A DNA stretch of 64,000 nt from Bryobacteraceae bacterium (lineage in GTDB: Bacteria; Acidobacteriota; Terriglobia; Bryobacterales; Bryobacteraceae). The notes beneath the pieces were generated by a model. It was not told the DNA's origin. It made no database searches and was given only the letters and a program-made list of their open reading frames with translations. The position numbers and the translations under genes were made by a program. Positions 1-8,993 of the stretch are shown one piece after another; positions within the stretch are counted from its first letter, which is position 1, and every line of letters starts with the position of its first letter. The DNA is taken from the NCBI GenBank assembly GCA_019752335.1, contig JAIEMJ010000006.1, positions 124,001 through 188,000 of the forward strand, read 5' to 3'.

Positions 1-22
1 AGGAGTGAAGAAAAAGCGGCCT

Positions 23-52
23 TTGACAGAAGCTCGCGGCGAGTAGTAAATT
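23..52 (+). promoter_or_regulatory. Possible sigma-70 promoter for the PEP-CTERM gene
   Basis: TTGACA at 23-28 is followed after 18 bases by TAAATT at 47-52, 36 bases before the GTG start at 88. The -35 is a perfect consensus and the -10 is a fair match. This is a sequence-level prediction only. Confidence 0.4.
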
Positions 53-87
53 AGCCCATCCGAGAGAAGTGTCCTGGAGGGATCGTC

Positions 88-623
88 GTGAGAGTACTAG
101 CCCGCTTTGTTTGCATCAGTGGATTGTTTTTATTCAGTTTTTCTTCGCCAGCAGCCACCATTACCGGCCCGCCGCAGTTACCGAACAACGAATTGAATAA
201 TTCAAATCATGGAATTCAGTTTACCGCCGTGGTGAACAGCATCCTCACCGGGTTCACTTACAATTACCAGGGCCAAGCCGATACCGTGGTGCTGCGTACC
301 GGTGGCAATGTTGTGCAGTCAGCGGCGATCCCGGTGGGCGGCGCCAACCCCTCGACGTTTAATGCGGTCGTATCCTGGGCGCTGACGTCGGGCACGGTGT
401 ATCAGTTGCTGGGCACTACCCGCAGCAATGGGCGCTTTTCGGACAGTGTTACTTTCCCGGTGTCGAACACCGACATTTCCGTCACCAGCGGCATTTTTCC
501 GACACTGTCTTCGCTGATTTCTGGGGCGACTTCACCAACATCACCACGGCGCCGGTGCCGGAGCCGTCGACGTGGCTACTGACGCTCGCCGGCTTGGGCT
601 TGGCGCTACGCCGCCGGCGCTAA
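88..623 (+). CDS. PEP-CTERM sorting-domain exported protein, frameshifted near its C-terminus
   Basis: The gene starts with GTG at 88, preceded by GGAGG at 76-80. Residues 1-22 are a Sec signal peptide ending SSPAA. The middle is a Thr/Val/Asn-rich beta-type domain that I do not recognise. The frame that starts at 88 would end at 582 in an Arg-rich nonsense tail. A different frame from about 495 onward encodes FADFWGDFTN, then the hallmark VPEPSTW motif, a hydrophobic helix and RRRR before TAA at 621-623, which is a complete PEP-CTERM exosortase sorting signal. One extra T in the five-T run at 494-498 would join the two parts. The protein would be exported and processed by an exosortase, which is not in this window. 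The shift may be a real mutation, a homopolymer sequencing error, or slippage. Confidence 0.7.
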
Positions 624-1147
624 GCCGCCGGGTAGCCCGGCGCGGCCATCACTTCGCGCATCTGCTCGAGGTGGCGTAGCGTGTGGCCATGCAGCATTTG
701 CAGCCACTGGCCGCCGTGGAGTTCGCCGAAGGCCGGATGCGGCATTACGTGGCTGTTCAAGTTCGTGTTCGGGTCCGCTACCCAAGCCAGTGTCGCGGCG
801 CGCGCGGTGGCCAATTCACGCAGACAGTCGTCCGGGGTCGCGTACTTCTGCCCGGTGGGTTGAGTGCGGCCCGGAGCGGGGAACCTCACCTTTCGATTGA
901 CGAGCATATCCGGCAAGCGTGTTTTGCCTTCCGTCTTCTCAATACCGTCACTTGGCGCTTTGCGCAGGCGAAAAAGGATGCCTTGTTCCACCACGACGAG
1001 ATGCTCGGCGATTTCGTTTAAGGACCACACGTCGACATCCGGCTTCCAGCGCCATTGCGCCTCGCTGACTCCGGCCAGGGTCTGCCGCAGTGTGGCGTCG
1101 CTGTGCGACATCTGCGCAAGGACGACTTCGACCTCGGCGGCGGTCAT
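620..1147 (-). CDS. DinB family protein
   Basis: This 175-residue protein is a DinB-like four-helix bundle. The expected metal-binding histidines are visible in the EIAEHLVVVEQ region and in the C-terminal HTLRHLEQM motif. DinB proteins are putative metal-dependent enzymes related to mycothiol/bacillithiol-dependent transferases; the substrate here is unknown. The start chosen is the ATG at 1147, because it overlaps the stop of the upstream DinB gene in an ATGA arrangement and the protein begins directly with the bundle. The open frame extends further upstream, but only as antisense-like Arg-rich sequence. It ends convergent with, and overlapping by 4 bases, the PEP-CTERM gene. No signal peptide is present, so it is probably cytoplasmic. 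Confidence 0.85.
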   Translation of the reverse strand: MTAAEVEVVLAQMSHSDATLRQTLAGVSEAQWRWKPDVDVWSLNEIAEHLVVVEQGILFRLRKAPSDGIEKTEGKTRLPDMLVNRKVRFPAPGRTQPTGQKYATPDDCLRELATARAATLAWVADPNTNLNSHVMPHPAFGELHGGQWLQMLHGHTLRHLEQMREVMAAPGYPAA

Positions 1148-1755
1148 GGCTTGGGGAATCCCGTGCTGGCGATCACCTCTTTCATCTGGGCCAAGTGGCG
1201 CTCGGTGTGCGCGCCAATCATCAGCACCACCTGATAGCCGTCCATCGGCATCGGCTGGCGGACGTAGTGCGTGCGCAGGGCGTCCGGCGTGGACTCGACG
1301 TAGGCGATGGTGGTTTTGCGGGCCGCGCGGAAGGCGGCGAGGGTTTCGGCGGTCGTCTTCCATTTGTTGCTGGGGACGAACATCTCCGGAGCCTTGGCCT
1401 TCACGTCGCGGGAGGCGATCATCTTCATCACCTGGTCGTCCTTGCCTTTGGTGACTTCGGCCAGGTCAGGCGCCGGTGGCGACTTCATCACTTGCTGCGT
1501 AATCATGGCGAAAAGACCGCTCTCGGTGAGGGCCAGGTGCTCGAGGCAGTCGGCGACGGACCAGCGGCCGGGGCCCGCATGGTACGCCAGTTGGGCAGGG
1601 GTAAGGCTATGGATGGTATCCGTCACCTGCTTTTGGGTGGCATGAAGGTAGCTCATGGCGCGGTCCCGTTCTCCTTGGGTGAGGGCTCCTTGGGTGAGGG
1701 GAGCATCCTGGCCCAGAGCAAAGGAGACGAGAAAAAGCGGCAAAACGTGGCGCAT
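1144..1755 (-). CDS. DinB family protein with signal peptide
   Basis: This 203-residue protein has a short N-terminal signal sequence (MRHVLPLFLVSFALG) followed by a DinB-like bundle. The bundle carries DCLEHLALTE and the C-terminal HTERHLAQM, matching the conserved metal ligands of the family. It is translationally coupled to the next DinB gene through an ATGA overlap at 1144-1147, so the two paralogues probably form one operon and may pair. The mature N-terminus contains a duplicated LTQG unit produced by a 15-base direct repeat (about 1672-1701). A longer reading frame to 1866 is rejected because the ATG at 1755 gives a good signal peptide. Exported DinB proteins of unknown substrate are common in Acidobacteria. 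Confidence 0.82.
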   Translation of the reverse strand: MRHVLPLFLVSFALGQDAPLTQGALTQGERDRAMSYLHATQKQVTDTIHSLTPAQLAYHAGPGRWSVADCLEHLALTESGLFAMITQQVMKSPPAPDLAEVTKGKDDQVMKMIASRDVKAKAPEMFVPSNKWKTTAETLAAFRAARKTTIAYVESTPDALRTHYVRQPMPMDGYQVVLMIGAHTERHLAQMKEVIASTGFPKP

Positions 1756-1843
1756 GTTCTTATTAGTAACATGCCGGGCTAAACCAATGCGTCCTCCTTG
1801 CCGATAGGAACCTAAGAGCAGGAAGCCTTTCGCTGTTGAGGAA

Positions 1844-2989
1844 GTGCGTTTTACGACGGTGGCCACACCCTATATTCCAATTCGCGCCCATGCTCCCCTG
1901 GAAGCGGGAGAACTGGGGCTCTCCTACACGCCGGAGATCCTTTTCACTGGTCCGACGGATCTCTCGACGATCCTCATCGTCGACGACGCAGAGATCAACC
2001 GCCGGATGATTCGCGCCATGTTACAAGGTGGACGCGGTGGCCAATCGAAGCAATACAAGCTCCTGGAATGCCGGCGGCCCTCCGAAGCCCTGGCGATCGT
2101 CAGCCAGGAGAAAGTGGATCTCGTCATCTGCGAATTCATCATGCCCGAAATGTCCGGGCCCGAATTCTGCCAGCGCTTCCGCGCCAACAAAAAGACTTAC
2201 CTGACGCCGGTGCTGATGCTCACCAGCGTCCAGGGCAGCGAACACGAGATCGCCGGCATCACCTCCGGCGCCGATGAATTCCTGTTAAAGCCCCTGCAGC
2301 CTGCGGTGCTGCGCGCCCGCGTGACGGCGATGCTGCGCCACAAGGCCGCCATCGATTCGCTGGAAGAGGTGGAGAGTATACTCTTTACCCTGGCGCAGAC
2401 CGTCGAGCAGCGTGACCATTACACCGGCGCGCATTGCCAGCGCCTGGCCACTTACGCCGTCGCCATGGGCATGCGCATCGGTCTGCCGCGCGAACAACTG
2501 CTGGCGCTCTACCGCGGCGGCTTCCTGCACGACATCGGCAAGATCAGCGTCCCCGACGCGATTCTCTTCAAGGACTCGCTCCTCACACAGGATGAGTGGG
2601 AAGTGATGCGCTCCCACACCTGGCGCGGCGAGGATATCTGCCGCGGTATGAAGAGCCTGGCTCCGGTGTTGCCCATCGTGCGCAATCACCATGAACGCTG
2701 GGACGGCTCCGGCTACCCGGACGGCCTGGTCGGCGAGCGGATTCCGTTCCTCGCCCGCATCCTGCAGATCGTCGACATCTACGACGCGCTCACCACGGCG
2801 CGCCCCTACAAGCCCGCCCTCTCCCACACCGAGGCGCTCGGCATCCTCTATGAAGAGGTGAAACGTGGCTGGCGCGACCCTGAAATCGTACGCCAGTTAG
2901 AGGACGTCTTCAACAATCCGCCCCCCGAAATGCGCGAGGCCCTCATCAGCCCGTCGCTCAGTTCGATGAGCCAAAACGTCAGTAAGTAA
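1844..2989 (+). CDS. HD-GYP domain response regulator, probable cyclic-di-GMP phosphodiesterase
   Basis: The 381-residue protein has a receiver domain (about residues 42-165) followed by an HD-GYP domain (about 180-370). The HD-GYP hallmarks are intact: HDIGK near 229, HHERWDGSGYPDG and the DIYDALTT helix, which together predict hydrolysis of cyclic di-GMP in the cytoplasm. The receiver keeps the acidic pair D47-D48, the Thr in MLTS and K149. The phospho-acceptor position, however, is Glu97 (codon GAA at 2132-2134, in CEFIMPEMSG) instead of Asp, so normal phosphorylation is unlikely and the Glu may mimic the active state. The start is uncertain: GTG at 1844 has a purine-rich GAGGAA directly before it, and the first about 40 residues are unconserved. 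No histidine kinase lies nearby. Confidence 0.9.
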   Translation: MRFTTVATPYIPIRAHAPLEAGELGLSYTPEILFTGPTDLSTILIVDDAEINRRMIRAMLQGGRGGQSKQYKLLECRRPSEALAIVSQEKVDLVICEFIMPEMSGPEFCQRFRANKKTYLTPVLMLTSVQGSEHEIAGITSGADEFLLKPLQPAVLRARVTAMLRHKAAIDSLEEVESILFTLAQTVEQRDHYTGAHCQRLATYAVAMGMRIGLPREQLLALYRGGFLHDIGKISVPDAILFKDSLLTQDEWEVMRSHTWRGEDICRGMKSLAPVLPIVRNHHERWDGSGYPDGLVGERIPFLARILQIVDIYDALTTARPYKPALSHTEALGILYEEVKRGWRDPEIVRQLEDVFNNPPPEMREALISPSLSSMSQNVSK

Positions 2990-3008
2990 GCCGCTACACT
3001 GGAGGCGC

Positions 3009-4745
3009 ATGCCTCTGCTCTTCTTCCTGGCCGCCCTTGCCTGTTTCGCGCAATCGGGCATGACCGGTTCCGCCACCAGCGGCCGGGCGGCGCAACCGGC
3101 CCGTCCGCTCCCCAAAGGCAGAACCGCTCCCCGCGTCGACCTGCAGGACCTCGCCGCCCAAGCCGGACTCACCGCCATCAACGTCTCCGGCGACCCGCAA
3201 CACAACAGCTACATTGTCGAGACCACCGGCAACGGCCTCGCGCTCTTCGATTATGACGGCGACGGCCTGGTCGACATCTTCCTGGTGAACGCCGGCCAAC
3301 TCGACGCCAAGGCCGCTCCGCGCGGCGCTCGGCATCATCTCTACCGCAACCTCGGCGGCTTGAAGTTTGCTGACGTAACGGATAAAGCGCTGATCCCTTC
3401 CACTAGCTTCGGCCAGGGCGTCTGCGCCGGGGACTACGACAACGACGGCCGGCTGGATCTCGTCATCGCCAACTGGGGACCGAACACACTGCTGCACAAC
3501 GAGGGCAACGGCACGTTTACTGACCAGTCCGCGAAGCTGCCGCAAGGCAAGACGCGCTGGACCACCGGCTGCGCCTTCCTCGACTACGACCGCGACGGCG
3601 ACCTCGACCTCTTCCTCGCCCACTACCTCGATTTCAATCCCGCGACTACGCCGAAACCCGGCGCCAAGAGCCAATGCGTCTGGAAGGGCCTGCCCGTGGC
3701 CTGCGGCCCGCGCGGACTGCCCGGCGAGAGTATGTCGCTCTTGCGCAACGATGGCGGCGGCAAGTTCACCGACGTCTCGAAAGCGGCGGGCATCTCCACG
3801 GCGAAGAATTACTACGGCTTCACCGTCCTCACCGGCGACTTCGATAACGACGGCTGGCCCGACGTTTATGTCGCCTGCGACTCCACCGCCAGCCTGCTCT
3901 TCCACAACCTGAAGAACGGCACCTTCGCTGAGGAGGGCATCGTCTCTGGCGCGGCGCTGAACGAAGACGGCCGCGAGCAGGCCGGCATGGGCGCCGCCGC
4001 CGGCGACTATGACGGCGACGGCAAGCTCGACATCTTCAAGACCAATTTCTCGGACGACACGCCCACCCTCTATCGCAACCTGGGCGGCATGGCCTTCGCC
4101 GACGTCACCGTGCGCGCGGGCCTCGGCATTCATACGAAGTTCCTCGGCTGGGGCGCTGCATTTCTCGATGTCGATCAGGACGGCTGGAAGGACATCCTGC
4201 ACGTGAACGGACACGTCTATCCCGAGGTCGATACCGCGGGCATCAAGGAGCAATTCGCCCAGGAGCGGACCCTCTATTGGAACCGCGGCGACGGCGAATT
4301 CTACGACCTGTCGCACCAGGCCGGTTCCGCCGTCACCGAGCGTCACGCCTCGCGCGGCATGGCCACCGCGGACCTCGACAACGACGGCACGCTGGAAGTG
4401 GTGATCGTCAATCTGCACCAGCCGCCGTCCTTATGGAAGAACCGCGCTCCGGTGGGCAACGCCCTCCTGGTGGAAGCGCGTTTAGCCAACGGCCGCGACG
4501 CGATTGGGGCCAAGGTGATGCTGACCGCGAACGGCCGCACGATGGTCGACGAGGTTCGCAGCGGCGGTTTTCATATCTCCCACGGCGACCTCCGGACCCA
4601 CTTCGGCCTGGGCACAGCTACGAAGGCACGCTTGAGCATTCGCTGGCCCGACGGGACGACCAAGGACTACGGCGAGGTGTCAGCGAACCAATGGGTCACC
4701 GCGCGACAGAACACCGGCCTCTCGCAGCGGCCCTTTGCGAAGTAG
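3009..4745 (+). CDS. CRTAC1-like FG-GAP repeat protein with ASPIC/UnbV C-terminus
   Basis: The 578-residue secreted protein begins with a signal peptide (MPLLFFLAALACFAQ). It continues as a seven-bladed FG-GAP/VCBS propeller, recognisable from repeated calcium-binding loops such as DYDGDGLVD, DYDNDGRLD, DYDRDGDLD, DFDNDGWPD, DYDGDGKLD, DVDQDGWKD and DLDNDGTLE. The C-terminal about 80 residues match the ASPIC/UnbV domain (GRDAIGAKV, then IRWPDGTTKDY). Such proteins are extracellular and abundant in Acidobacteria and Planctomycetes; their biochemical role is not established. TACACT at 2995-3000 and GGAGG at 3001-3005 precede the ATG, so either a leaderless or a short-leader transcript is possible. 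Confidence 0.9.
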   Translation: MPLLFFLAALACFAQSGMTGSATSGRAAQPARPLPKGRTAPRVDLQDLAAQAGLTAINVSGDPQHNSYIVETTGNGLALFDYDGDGLVDIFLVNAGQLDAKAAPRGARHHLYRNLGGLKFADVTDKALIPSTSFGQGVCAGDYDNDGRLDLVIANWGPNTLLHNEGNGTFTDQSAKLPQGKTRWTTGCAFLDYDRDGDLDLFLAHYLDFNPATTPKPGAKSQCVWKGLPVACGPRGLPGESMSLLRNDGGGKFTDVSKAAGISTAKNYYGFTVLTGDFDNDGWPDVYVACDSTASLLFHNLKNGTFAEEGIVSGAALNEDGREQAGMGAAAGDYDGDGKLDIFKTNFSDDTPTLYRNLGGMAFADVTVRAGLGIHTKFLGWGAAFLDVDQDGWKDILHVNGHVYPEVDTAGIKEQFAQERTLYWNRGDGEFYDLSHQAGSAVTERHASRGMATADLDNDGTLEVVIVNLHQPPSLWKNRAPVGNALLVEARLANGRDAIGAKVMLTANGRTMVDEVRSGGFHISHGDLRTHFGLGTATKARLSIRWPDGTTKDYGEVSANQWVTARQNTGLSQRPFAK

Positions 4746-4889
4746 GAGGGCGCCGAAATCGAGCGCGCCCGTCCCAGAAGCGGACGCTTCGACCGGCAAC
4801 CAGCCCGATGCTGCTGGCCTATAACCCCCGCATCTCCAAACTTTACGCAACTCCCCGCCATTGGCCGCCGACGTGCAACCAGGGGGCGC

Positions 4890-7370
4890 ATGCTGAACGA
4901 ATTCCGGCTCGCGCTTCGCCAACTCTGGGCCACTCCAGCCTTCACCCTGGTAGCCGCGGGGACGCTCGCGCTCGGCATCGGGGCCAATACGGCGATCTTC
5001 AGCGTCTTCGACGCTCTGGTGCTGCGGCAGTTGCCGATTGAGCGGCCCGAAGAACTCGTCTGGTTTGGCGACTCGCGCGTCGCCGGCGTCACCACCGGTT
5101 TCCCGGATGGCCCGGCTAGCGCCTTCTCGCTGGCCTTCTTCCGGAGACTCTCGCAACCCAACCCGGCCTTGAAGGGCGTCGCGGCGATGGGCAGCATGCC
5201 CGTGGATGCGTATGGCCGTTGGAGCGGGGGCTACACTGACCTGGGCACTGATCTGGAGCGGATGCAGGCCCGGCTGGTCTCCGGCAATTTCTTCCCGCTC
5301 CTGGGCACCGGCGCCGCCGCCGGCCGCCTGCTCGACCCCCATGACGACCTCCCCGGCGCGACTCCCGTGGCCGTCATCAGTGACCGTTACTGGGAGCGCC
5401 GCTTCCGCCGCGCCCCCAACGTCCTCGGGCGCACCGTACAGTTGAATGAAGGAGTCTATACCCTGGTCGGCGTGACGCCAAGGGACTTTGCCGGTGTCGT
5501 CGTGGGCGAAAATCCTGACCTCTACGTACCGCTGGTTCACTTGCCGCGCGCGCAGCAGTGGATCCGCGACACCGAGCAGAACCTTACCCAGTTCCTGCAC
5601 TTGTTGGCGCGCCGCCAAGCGCCGATGGCCGCCGCCAGCACCGCCATCAACACGGCCTACACGCAATGGCTGCGCGAAGTGGCCGGCGACCGCCCGTCAA
5701 CCGAGCGCTCACGCGACCTGCGGCAGGCGCGGATTGAACTCACCGACGCCTCACGCGGCGTCTCCGAGCTACGCTACGAATTCTCGCAGCCGTTGCAGAT
5801 TCTCTTCGCCGTGGTGGCCATCGTGCTGCTGATCGGCTGCGCGAACCTGGCCAACCTGCTGCTGGCCCGCACCGCGAGCCGGCGCCGTGAGATGGCCGTC
5901 CGCTTGGCGCTCGGCGCGGGCCGCTGGCAACTTGTCCGCCAGATGCTCGTCGAAGGGGTCACCCTCGCTCTGGTCGGCGGTGCCGCTGGGTTGCTGATCG
6001 CCGCCTGGGCGACGCCAGGGCTGCTGACTCTGGTGGAACTGGGCCCGAATCCCATCGCGCTGGACGCTACGGTGAATGCGCGGGTGCTGGGCTTCACGTT
6101 TCTGGTGTCGTTGCTGACGGCGATCCTCTTCAGCATGGTGCCCGCTTGGGCGGCGACCCGCGTGGACGCGGGCCCCGCCTTGAAGGAGGGCAAAGGCACG
6201 GCGGGACGCCGCAGCGGCGGGCTCGCGCCGCTCCTCGTTGCGGGGCAAGTCTGCCTGGCTCTTTTGCTGGTTACCGGGGCCGGCCTTTTCCTGCGCACGC
6301 TGCAGCAGGTGCAGGCCATTCGGCCAGGCTTCGACACCAACGTCCTGGTGTTGGAATTGAACGGCGAAAGCGCGAGCCTGAAGGGCGAGGCGAAAGCGGC
6401 CTGGGCGGGGCGGTTGCTGCAACGCGTCGAGGCCGTGCCCGGCGTCCGCGCGGCGAGTTTTTCCATGCTGCACTTCGGCGGCGGCCGCTGGGGACTGCCG
6501 CTCTGGCCGGCCGGCGCGGAGCGCGTGAAGGAGAAGCGCGTCGGCGCGGACGGCAATTCGGTCGGGCTGCGCTACTTCGAGGCGATGGGCATCCCGCTGT
6601 TGCGGGGCCGCACTTTCCGCCCAACCGACACCGGCCCGCAACGGGTTGCTGTCGTCAACGAGACGTTGGCCGCGCGCCTCTTCCCGGGCAGCGAAGCGAT
6701 TGGCCGCCGCTTCCAGTTTCCCGATGGCACCACGTACGAGATCGTGGGCATCGTCAAGAATACCAAGATCGGTGCGCTGCGCGAGCGGGCTCGCGGGATG
6801 TATTGGGTCCACAACGCGCAATCCCGCGACGGCTTCGAAGACCTGGTCATCCGCGCGGAAGGCGATCCGCGGACGCTTTGGGGCGCGTTGCGGCAAGCCG
6901 TCCGGCAGGAGAATGCGAACGTCGCCATCGCGCGCATGGCTCTTACCGGTGACTACGTCCAAGGCACCCTAGGTCAGGAGCGTTTGCTGGCGCGGCTCTC
7001 GGGCCTTTTCGGCGTGCTCGCGCTGGGCCTGGCGGCGGTAGGCCTTTACGGCCTGCTCGCGTACACTACCAGCCAGCGTACGGGCGAGTTCGGCATCCGC
7101 ATGGCCCTGGGCGCCACCGCCGGGCAGGTGCTGCGGCTGGTGATGGGGCAGTCGTTGGGGGTGCTCGCCGTGGGGCTGCTGGCGGGCGTTCCGGCGGTGC
7201 TCGCCGCCGGCCGGCTCGTCGCGGGGCAACTCTACGGTGTCACGCCGTATGACCCGCTAACCTTGTCTGGCGCGGCGGCGCTCCTCGTGGCCGCCGGCCT
7301 GTCGGCGGCGTTCCGCCCGGCTTGGCGCGCGTCGCGTATCTCGCCCATGCAGGCGCTGCGCGACGAGTAG
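4890..7370 (+). CDS. ADOP-type ABC transporter permease (MacB/FtsX-like, duplicated)
   Basis: The 826-residue protein starts LNEFRLALRQLW and has two copies of the MacB periplasmic core plus FtsX permease unit, the arrangement called acidobacterial duplicated orphan permease. Visible features are the N-terminal anchor helix (FTLVAAGTLALGIGANTAIF), a first FtsX block near residues 305-430 with CANLANLLLARTASRRREMAVRLALGAGR, a second anchor near 440-470, and a final FtsX block ending ASRISPMQALRDE. No ATPase gene is adjacent, as is usual for this family, so the partner is unknown. The protein sits in the inner membrane. A 144-base gap separates it from the FG-GAP gene upstream, and the sulfatase follows after 25 bases. 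Confidence 0.92.
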   Translation: MLNEFRLALRQLWATPAFTLVAAGTLALGIGANTAIFSVFDALVLRQLPIERPEELVWFGDSRVAGVTTGFPDGPASAFSLAFFRRLSQPNPALKGVAAMGSMPVDAYGRWSGGYTDLGTDLERMQARLVSGNFFPLLGTGAAAGRLLDPHDDLPGATPVAVISDRYWERRFRRAPNVLGRTVQLNEGVYTLVGVTPRDFAGVVVGENPDLYVPLVHLPRAQQWIRDTEQNLTQFLHLLARRQAPMAAASTAINTAYTQWLREVAGDRPSTERSRDLRQARIELTDASRGVSELRYEFSQPLQILFAVVAIVLLIGCANLANLLLARTASRRREMAVRLALGAGRWQLVRQMLVEGVTLALVGGAAGLLIAAWATPGLLTLVELGPNPIALDATVNARVLGFTFLVSLLTAILFSMVPAWAATRVDAGPALKEGKGTAGRRSGGLAPLLVAGQVCLALLLVTGAGLFLRTLQQVQAIRPGFDTNVLVLELNGESASLKGEAKAAWAGRLLQRVEAVPGVRAASFSMLHFGGGRWGLPLWPAGAERVKEKRVGADGNSVGLRYFEAMGIPLLRGRTFRPTDTGPQRVAVVNETLAARLFPGSEAIGRRFQFPDGTTYEIVGIVKNTKIGALRERARGMYWVHNAQSRDGFEDLVIRAEGDPRTLWGALRQAVRQENANVAIARMALTGDYVQGTLGQERLLARLSGLFGVLALGLAAVGLYGLLAYTTSQRTGEFGIRMALGATAGQVLRLVMGQSLGVLAVGLLAGVPAVLAAGRLVAGQLYGVTPYDPLTLSGAAALLVAAGLSAAFRPAWRASRISPMQALRDE

Positions 7371-7395
7371 CGATCCGTAGCGATAAACTGGCGGC

Positions 7396-8709
7396 ATGTT
7401 CTCCCGCCGCGAATTCCTGTTCACCCTCAGCGCCGCCGCTACGGCGCAAACCAAGCGGCCTAACGTGCTGCTCATCCTGGCCGATGACCTTGGCTTCGAG
7501 TGCCTCGGCAGCTATGGCGGCCGCAGCTATCGCACGCCGCACTTGGACCACATGGCCGCGGACGGGATGCGCTTCAACTACGCTTTCGCGCAGCCTTTGT
7601 GTACGCCCACCCGCATGCAATTGATGACCGGTAAATTGAATTTCCGTAATTGGCGCGCTTTTGGCATCATGGCCCCCCACGAACGTACCTTTGGCCATCT
7701 GTTCCAGGAAAACGGGTACAAAACCGCCATCGCCGGAAAATGGCAATTCTGGAGCTACAACCCGCCTGGTTTCGAGGAAGAGTGGCGCGGCAAAGGGCAG
7801 CGCATTGAAGACGCCGGCTTCGACGAATATAGCGTCTGGCACGCGCAGCACACGGAAGACAAAGGTTCGCGCTATGGCGATCCGACTTACTACGAAAACG
7901 GTAAGCTCTTCAGGAATCAAAAAGACAAATACGGCGACGACATCTCCGCTGACTTCTTACTGCGCTTCATCGAAAAGCATCGCACCGAACCCTGGTTTGT
8001 TTACTATCCGATGGCGCTAACCCACGACCCCTTCACGCCCACACCCGACAGCCCGGATTGGAGTACGCCGCAGCGCCTGAAGAATGATACCCGCTATTTC
8101 GCCGGACAAGTAGAATACATGGACCGCATTGTCGGCCGTATGCTGGCGCGTCTCGACGAACTCGGTCTGAGTGAAAATACTCTCGTGCTGTTCTACGGCG
8201 ACAATGGCACGCTGGGCAAGATCCAGAGTAAGCTGGTGCGCCATGGACACATCACGGACTTTACCGGCGGCAAAGGCGACACCACCGAAGCGGGCATGCG
8301 CGTTCCTTTGTTAGTCCGCTGGAAGGGGAAGATCCGGCCCGGCCAGGTGAGCGACGATTTAGTCGATTCCTGCGACTTTCTGCCCACCCTCTGCGCGGCC
8401 ACAGGCGTCTCGCCCAAGAGCATGGGTGTGCAAGATGGCCATAGCTTCCTGCCCCAGTTACTCGGACAAAAGGCTAAGTCGCGGGATCATGTTTATTCTT
8501 GGTATGACCCTCGCCCCGGCCATGACAAAGAGCGTTGGACCAAGACGGACCGTTTCGTCTTCGATCATCGCTGGAAACTCTACGAAGACGGCCGCCTTTA
8601 CGACTGGGCTGCGGACCCCACGGAGAAGAAACCGGTGGAAAACGCCCCCGTCCGTGCACGCCTCGGCCAGCGACTCGCCAGTTATCGAGCCCTGGAGAAG
8701 CCGCGTTGA
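7396..8709 (+). CDS. Sulfatase (type I, formylglycine-dependent)
   Basis: The 437-residue protein opens with a twin-arginine-like leader (SRREFLFTLSAAAT) and the alkaline-phosphatase-superfamily start NVLLILADDLG with the metal-binding Asp pair. The catalytic nucleophile is Cys69 in CTPTR, which fits the C-x-P-x-R motif that formylglycine-generating enzyme modifies. A later metal-site region reads FYGDNGTLG. It should hydrolyse sulfate esters outside the cytoplasm; the substrate cannot be told from sequence. Transcription may be leaderless, because TAAACT (7384-7389) lies 6 bases before the ATG. It is convergent with a second sulfatase at 8994-10493, but the two proteins are not close copies. 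Confidence 0.92.
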   Translation: MFSRREFLFTLSAAATAQTKRPNVLLILADDLGFECLGSYGGRSYRTPHLDHMAADGMRFNYAFAQPLCTPTRMQLMTGKLNFRNWRAFGIMAPHERTFGHLFQENGYKTAIAGKWQFWSYNPPGFEEEWRGKGQRIEDAGFDEYSVWHAQHTEDKGSRYGDPTYYENGKLFRNQKDKYGDDISADFLLRFIEKHRTEPWFVYYPMALTHDPFTPTPDSPDWSTPQRLKNDTRYFAGQVEYMDRIVGRMLARLDELGLSENTLVLFYGDNGTLGKIQSKLVRHGHITDFTGGKGDTTEAGMRVPLLVRWKGKIRPGQVSDDLVDSCDFLPTLCAATGVSPKSMGVQDGHSFLPQLLGQKAKSRDHVYSWYDPRPGHDKERWTKTDRFVFDHRWKLYEDGRLYDWAADPTEKKPVENAPVRARLGQRLASYRALEKPR

Positions 8710-8993
8710 CTGGATGAACCACTTGCCGGTGACGCCAATTTTCACGACCATACAAAAGCTTGAAACACAACAGCTTAGCCCCGTTTCCCCATCCCCCGGA
8801 TCGTCGATTTCTTGCTGCCTCGTGCCAGAATAAAGCATGAACCCGGGCCGGGTGATGCCCTCCGTCGGCTCAGCCCTGTCCGGCCAAAATCTGGAAAAGA
8901 AGTGAATAGAATCAACGGGTTTCCGGTTCGTTTCGTCGTCCGGCGGGTGAGTTGAGGAACCGGGTGGTCAAATTGGCGAGCGCGACCGCTGGC
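8710..8993. other. Intergenic spacer between convergent sulfatase genes
   Basis: I see no supportable gene here. Short open frames on both strands have no family features and no start signals. No strong hairpin followed by a T-tract is visible. The spacer is AT-richer than its neighbours near 8890-8930. Confidence 0.5.

Noticed and set aside
1672-1701. Tandem 15-base repeat in the first DinB gene as a regulatory or CRISPR-like element
   Set aside because: It is only two units, in frame, and simply duplicates LTQG in a linker.
2994-4418. Long minus-strand open frame opposite the FG-GAP gene
   Set aside because: It is Val/Ala/Gly-rich antisense of a high-GC gene without domain features; the plus strand has clear calcium-binding repeats.
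8890-8950. Weak resemblance of the spacer to the R1/R2 repeat (AATAGAATC, CCGG)
   Set aside because: The match is short and gapped and could be chance in AT-richer spacer sequence.
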